From Aeromicrobium yanjiei (lineage in GTDB: Bacteria; Actinomycetota; Actinomycetes; Propionibacteriales; Nocardioidaceae), in NCBI RefSeq assembly GCF_009649075.1, contig NZ_CP045737.1, positions 1,674,001 through 1,738,000 of the forward strand: a stretch of 64,000 nucleotides of DNA. The letters run 5' to 3'. Position numbers and translations under genes: made by a program. Position 1 is the first letter of the stretch. Every line of letters starts with the position of its first letter. The notes below the pieces were generated by a model that did no database searches, was not told where the DNA came from, and saw only the letters and a program-made list of their open reading frames with translations. Of the stretch, positions 60,634 to 64,000 are shown one piece after another.

Positions 60634-61515
60634 TCATGGCGTGCTCAGGACCGCGTCCAGGTCAAGACGCGTGCGCGCCTTCTGCAGATCATCCTGGTGC
60701 TTGAGGATCACGCCCAGGCTCTCCTTGACCACCTCGTCGTCCAGGACGTCGGCGCCGAGCGCGACGAGCGTACGGGCCCAGTCGATCGTCTCCGACACCG
60801 ACGGCGCCTTGCGCAGCGGCATGACCCGCAGTGCGTTGATGACGCGGACGAGCGACTCGCCCAGGGCGGTGTCGAGCTCGGGCACCTTGAGCCGGACGAT
60901 GTCCTGCTCGAGCTGTGCGTCGGGGAAGTCGACGTGCAGGAAGAGGCAGCGCCGGCGCAGCGCCTCGGACAGCTCGCGCGTCGCGTTGGAGGTCAGGACC
61001 ACGAACGGGCGGTGCTTCGCGGTGATCGTCCCGAGCTCGGGCACCGTGACCTGGAACTCGCCCAGCACCTCCAGCAGGAGGCCCTCGATCTCCACGTCGG
61101 CCTTGTCCGTCTCGTCGATGAGCAGCACGGTGGGGCTCTCGCTGCGGATCGCGGTCAGCAGGGGGCGGGGGAGCAGGAACTCCTCCGAGAAGATGTCGTT
61201 GCGCGCCTCGTCCCACGACTCGCCCTGGCCCGCGGTGATGCGCAGCAGCTGCTTGGCGTGGTTCCACTCGTACAGCGCGCGGGCCTCGTCCACGCCCTCG
61301 TAGCACTGCAACCGGATGAGCTCGGCCCCGCACGCGTCCGCGACCGCGCTGGACAGGGCCGTCTTGCCGACGCCCGCCGGACCTTCGACGAGCAGGGGCT
61401 TGCCGAGCTCGCTCGCGAGGAACACGGTGGTCGCGATCGCGTCCGACGCCAGGTAGCCGGCGGCGGCCAGCTTGGTCTTGACGTCGGCAATCGAGTCGAA
61501 CGGCATGGTGCGCAT
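60634..61515 (-). CDS. MoxR-family AAA+ ATPase
   Basis: A 293-residue ATPase. Walker A is VEGPAGVGKTALSS (about residues 42-55), Walker B is TVLLIDETDKAD, sensor 1 is VVLTSNATREL, and the arginine finger region is EALRRRCLFLHVDFP. It starts at ATG 61515, with a second ATG at 61506. Together with the downstream VWA gene it forms the second MoxR/VWA module in this window. Clients in this family are often molybdenum hydroxylases, but none is nearby. Confidence 0.92.
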   Translation of the reverse strand: MRTMPFDSIADVKTKLAAAGYLASDAIATTVFLASELGKPLLVEGPAGVGKTALSSAVADACGAELIRLQCYEGVDEARALYEWNHAKQLLRITAGQGESWDEARNDIFSEEFLLPRPLLTAIRSESPTVLLIDETDKADVEIEGLLLEVLGEFQVTVPELGTITAKHRPFVVLTSNATRELSEALRRRCLFLHVDFPDAQLEQDIVRLKVPELDTALGESLVRVINALRVMPLRKAPSVSETIDWARTLVALGADVLDDEVVKESLGVILKHQDDLQKARTRLDLDAVLSTP

Positions 61516-61530
61516 GCCTACGATGATGCC

Positions 61531-61926
61531 GTGGCCCTGATCGAGATCGTCCGTGAGGTACGTCTCCCACCTGCCGAGGCGTTCGCGCGGCTCACCACGT
61601 GGGAGCGGCACGGCGACCACGTCCCGCTCACGCGCATCACGCGCACCCCGGACGGCTTCGACGCGTTCACCGGTGTCGGGCGCATCGGCTTCCACGACCC
61701 GATGGACGTCGTCCAGTGGCGCGAGCCGTCGTTCTGCCGCCTGGAGAAGCGCGGCCGGGTGGTGACCGGCTGGGCCGAGCTCAGCGTGGACCCGATCGAC
61801 GGCGGGAGCAGGGTCACGTGGCGCGAGGACATCCACGTCACGGGCATGCCGCGGCTCATGGACGGCGTCACCCGGGCGTCCAGCCGCCGGCTGTTCTCCC
61901 GCGTCATCGACGGTTTGCTGGCCTGA
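61531..61926 (+). CDS. SRPBCC-superfamily (polyketide-cyclase-like) protein
   Basis: A 131-residue START-fold-type protein: EIVREVRLPPAEAFARLTTWERHG is the first strand-helix unit and the C-terminal helix follows DGVTRASSRRLFSRVIDGL. Binds small hydrophobic ligands; function unknown. GTG 61531 is divergent from the MoxR gene by 15 bases. It precedes the M20 peptidase by 26 bases and may share its transcript. Confidence 0.8.
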   Translation: MALIEIVREVRLPPAEAFARLTTWERHGDHVPLTRITRTPDGFDAFTGVGRIGFHDPMDVVQWREPSFCRLEKRGRVVTGWAELSVDPIDGGSRVTWREDIHVTGMPRLMDGVTRASSRRLFSRVIDGLLA

Positions 61927-61952
61927 CGCGCGTCCACCCGTACGATCGCAGC

Positions 61953-63245
61953 ATGGGCTACTCACCGGAGACCGAAGCACTCGAGATCTGCCGCGACCTG
62001 ATCCGGATCGACACCAGCAACTACGGTGACGCGTCCGGGCCGGGGGAGCGCAAGGCCGCCGAGCACGTCGCAGGGCTGCTCGCCGAGGTGGGCATCGAGT
62101 CGCAGATCCTGGAGTCCGAGTCGGGACGCGCGAGCGTCGTGGCCCGCTGGGGTGACCAGGACTCGAGCCGTGCTGGTCTGCTGATCCACGGCCACCTCGA
62201 CGTCGTGCCCGCACAGGCCGCGGACTGGAGCGTCGACCCGTTCGCCGGTGAGGTCGTCGACGGCTATCTCTACGGCCGCGGCGCGGTCGACATGAAGGAC
62301 TTCGACGGCATGCTGCTGTCGGTGGTCCGCGCCCGTCAGCGCGCGGGCGTCCTGCCCAACCGCCCGGTCACGCTGGTCTTCACCGCCGACGAGGAGGCCG
62401 GCGGCGTCCTCGGCGCGCACTGGCTCGTCGAGCACCACCCGGAGCTGTTCGAGGGGTGCACCGAGGCGATCGGCGAGGTGGGTGGCTTCTCGACCGAGGT
62501 CGGCGGACAGCGGCTCTATCTCATCGAGACCGGCGAGAAGGGCATCTCGTGGATGCGGCTGCGCGCCCGGGGCACCGCCGGGCACGGGTCGATGGGCAAT
62601 GACGACAACGCGATCACGCACCTGGCCCGCGGCCTGCTGGCGCTGGGGGAGCACGAGTGGCCCGCCGCGGAGGGCCCGTCGATGCGCATCCTGCTCGACA
62701 AGGTCCGCGAGCTCACCGGCGCGGACGGCACGGTCGACGAGCTGCTCGCCCACTTCGGTCCCGGCATTCGCATGATCGGCGCGGGACTGCGCAACACGAC
62801 CAACGCGACGATGCTGCAGGCCGGCTACAAGCACAACGTGATCCCGGGCGAGGCCGTCGCGTACGTCGACGGCCGGTTCCTGCCCGGCGACGGCGAGACG
62901 TTCCCGGCGACGGTCCAGCAGATCGTCGGCGACCGCGTCCAGGTGGAGCCGTTCATCAGCCAGCCCGCGCTGGAGTACGCCTTCGAGGGCGACCTGGTCG
63001 ATGCGATGACCGTCGCCCTGCACTCGCAGGACCCGGATGCGCACGTCGCGCCGTTCCTGATGTCCGGGGGCACCGACGCCAAGGCCTGGCACAAGCTCGG
63101 CATCACGTCGTACGGCTTCGTGCCGCTGCGCCTGCCGGCCGACCTCGACTTCACCGCGCTGTTCCACGGCGTCGACGAGCGCGTCCCGGTCGACTCCCTC
63201 GAGTTCGGCGCCAAGGTCTTCGACGAGTTCCTCAACCTCGCCTGA
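61953..63245 (+). CDS. M20-family metallopeptidase
   Basis: A 430-residue zinc amidohydrolase. Metal ligands are H in LLIHGHLDVVP, D in GRGAVDMKD, the acidic pair DEEAGG with catalytic Glu, and H in the C-terminal part (FHGVDERVP). A dimerisation domain is inserted between about residues 190 and 310. Family members cleave dipeptides or acylated amino acids; the substrate is not set. Followed by a large palindrome. Confidence 0.92.
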   Translation: MGYSPETEALEICRDLIRIDTSNYGDASGPGERKAAEHVAGLLAEVGIESQILESESGRASVVARWGDQDSSRAGLLIHGHLDVVPAQAADWSVDPFAGEVVDGYLYGRGAVDMKDFDGMLLSVVRARQRAGVLPNRPVTLVFTADEEAGGVLGAHWLVEHHPELFEGCTEAIGEVGGFSTEVGGQRLYLIETGEKGISWMRLRARGTAGHGSMGNDDNAITHLARGLLALGEHEWPAAEGPSMRILLDKVRELTGADGTVDELLAHFGPGIRMIGAGLRNTTNATMLQAGYKHNVIPGEAVAYVDGRFLPGDGETFPATVQQIVGDRVQVEPFISQPALEYAFEGDLVDAMTVALHSQDPDAHVAPFLMSGGTDAKAWHKLGITSYGFVPLRLPADLDFTALFHGVDERVPVDSLEFGAKVFDEFLNLA

Positions 63246-63255
63246 CCCCAACAAC

Positions 63256-63360
63256 GCTGACGCGCGCCTCCCGTCCGCTGACGCGCGCCTCCGGTCCGCT
63301 GACGCGCGCCTAGGCGCGCCGCAACGCGCGCGTCGGCGGACCGGAGGCGCGCCTCAGCGG
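63256..63360. repeat. Tandem 21-base repeats within a 34-bp stem palindrome
   Basis: The unit GCTGACGCGCGCCTCCSGTCC occurs at 63256-63276 and 63277-63297, with a partial third from 63298. Positions 63275-63308 are the reverse complement of 63327-63360 with only two mismatches in 34. A transcript would fold into a very long hairpin. It lies between the convergent M20 and DUF5703 genes, so a terminator role is plausible; the repeats suggest expansion. Confidence 0.8.
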
Positions 63361-63381
63361 AAGGGGGGAAGGGGGGAGGGG

Positions 63382-63567
63382 TCAGAGGGTGCTGCGCATG
63401 CGGATGATCTTGCGGCGCAGGGTCACGGTGCGCTGGCCGGAGCCGTCCTTGCGCAGACGGTCCAGCTCCCAGCCCTGGTACTCGGCTGCGTCGGTGAGCA
63501 TGCGGCACACCGCGGACCGCGACTTGGCCCGGTCGATCGTGAGGTTCCAGAACTCGTACTCGACCAT
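63382..63567 (-). CDS. DUF5703-family small protein
   Basis: A 61-residue protein. The pattern EYEFWNLTIDR, AEYQGWELDRLR and the tail VTLRRKIIRMR is that of the DUF5703 family found across actinobacteria, function unknown. ATG 63567 (MVEYEF) is preferred over 63582 because AAAGGAC lies upstream. It starts 11 bases after the aldo/keto reductase stop and is probably in its operon. Confidence 0.8.
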   Translation of the reverse strand: MVEYEFWNLTIDRAKSRSAVCRMLTDAAEYQGWELDRLRKDGSGQRTVTLRRKIIRMRSTL

Positions 63568-63578
63568 CGACTGTCCTT

Positions 63579-64000
63579 TCACCCTGCAGCCTCCGAGACG
63601 TCGTCCAGTGCCTGGTGGATCTCGGCGGGCAGCTCGACGTCCTCCGCGGCCAGGTTCTCCTGCAGCTGCGAGGTCGTGCGGGCCCCGACGATCGCCGCGG
63701 AGACCTGCGGACGCTCCAGCAGCCAGGCGAGGGCGACGTGCGCGATCGTGACACCGAGACCTTCGGACGCACGGGCGAGGGCCTCGACGACCCCGGCCTT
63801 GCCAGGAGTCAGGTACTCGCCCACGAACGCGTCCCAGCCGGGGGTCGCGGCGCGCGAGTCGCCGGGGATGCCTGCGCGGTACTTGCCGGACAGGACCCCA
63901 CGGCCCAAGGGCGACCAGGCCAGCAGCCCCATGCCGAGGTGGGCCGCGGCGGGCACGACCTCGTCCTCGGGGTCGCGGTTGACCAGCGAGTACTCGACCT
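63579..64000 (-). CDS. Aldo/keto reductase, C-terminal part (cut by the window end)
   Basis: The visible 140 residues are the C-terminal half of an NADP-dependent AKR: EYSLVNRD, LAWSPLGRGVLSGKY (family helix), ALAWLLERPQVSAAIVGART (cofactor-binding segment) and the final helices. The catalytic Tyr and Lys lie outside the window. The 5' end is beyond 64000. Confidence 0.88.
   Translation of the reverse strand, partial: VEYSLVNRDPEDEVVPAAAHLGMGLLAWSPLGRGVLSGKYRAGIPGDSRAATPGWDAFVGEYLTPGKAGVVEALARASEGLGVTIAHVALAWLLERPQVSAAIVGARTTSQLQENLAAEDVELPAEIHQALDDVSEAAG

Noticed and set aside
63256-63360. CRISPR array
   Set aside because: Repeats are directly adjacent without unique spacers and are followed by their own inverse complement; no cas gene nearby.

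Overview
The window is high-GC, densely packed DNA with many GTG starts, stop/start overlaps (ATGA/GTGA), a DUF222/HNH (13E12-type) protein, a DUF5703 protein, RskA-like anti-sigma and DosR/DosS-like regulators. This points to a chromosomal segment of an actinobacterium, plausibly Nocardioidaceae or a relative. Genus is not determined. No rRNA, tRNA, insertion sequence or CRISPR array was found.

Layout. (1) 0.1-7.4 kb: nrdAB ribonucleotide reductase (the small subunit has Phe where the radical Tyr normally sits, as in class Ic), a DUF222/HNH protein, an NAD-dependent epimerase, and an M23 peptidase behind a leader with mutually exclusive base pairings. (2) 7.4-13.4 kb: class II amidotransferase, aquaporin, K+ channel, an ECF sigma/anti-sigma pair with a secreted protein, and a phospholipase D-like enzyme. 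(3) 13.6-17.5 kb: a four-gene polyamine/metal-type ABC importer closed by a clear terminator. (4) 17.5-22 kb: APP1-type phosphatase, trpF, and two overlapping genes for repetitive secreted proteins.

(5) 22.1-44.3 kb is the most interesting part: a stress island. It holds a MalT-like LuxR regulator, a glutamate decarboxylase operon with antiporter and lipoprotein, the wreck of a urease operon (ureA start fused to ureC end, intact ureF, frameshifted ureG stub), a gutted sulfoquinovose-synthase-like gene, the arginine deiminase operon arcABC with a divergent YfcC-type transporter, a CtpF-like P-type ATPase, a tandem universal stress protein with Hsp20, and a DosR-like regulator facing a DosS-like heme sensor kinase. 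Matches to a DosR-type box, GGGAC-N4-GGCCC or close variants, lie in many of the intergenic regions. The simplest reading is a hypoxia/redox-controlled acid- and energy-stress locus in which two of the original operons have been lost by internal deletion.

(6) 44.5-64 kb: a MoxR-type ATPase/VWA pair, a PNPOx-like protein, a metallo-beta-lactamase fold protein, a flavin reductase, an envelope lipid/glycan group (two PAP2 proteins, a glycosyltransferase, an MFS exporter, a CPBP protease, a GH16 glycanase), a second MoxR/VWA pair, SRPBCC, an M20 peptidase, a large palindrome, DUF5703, and an aldo/keto reductase cut by the window end.

All functional calls rest on motif and family recognition by eye; no database search was run.
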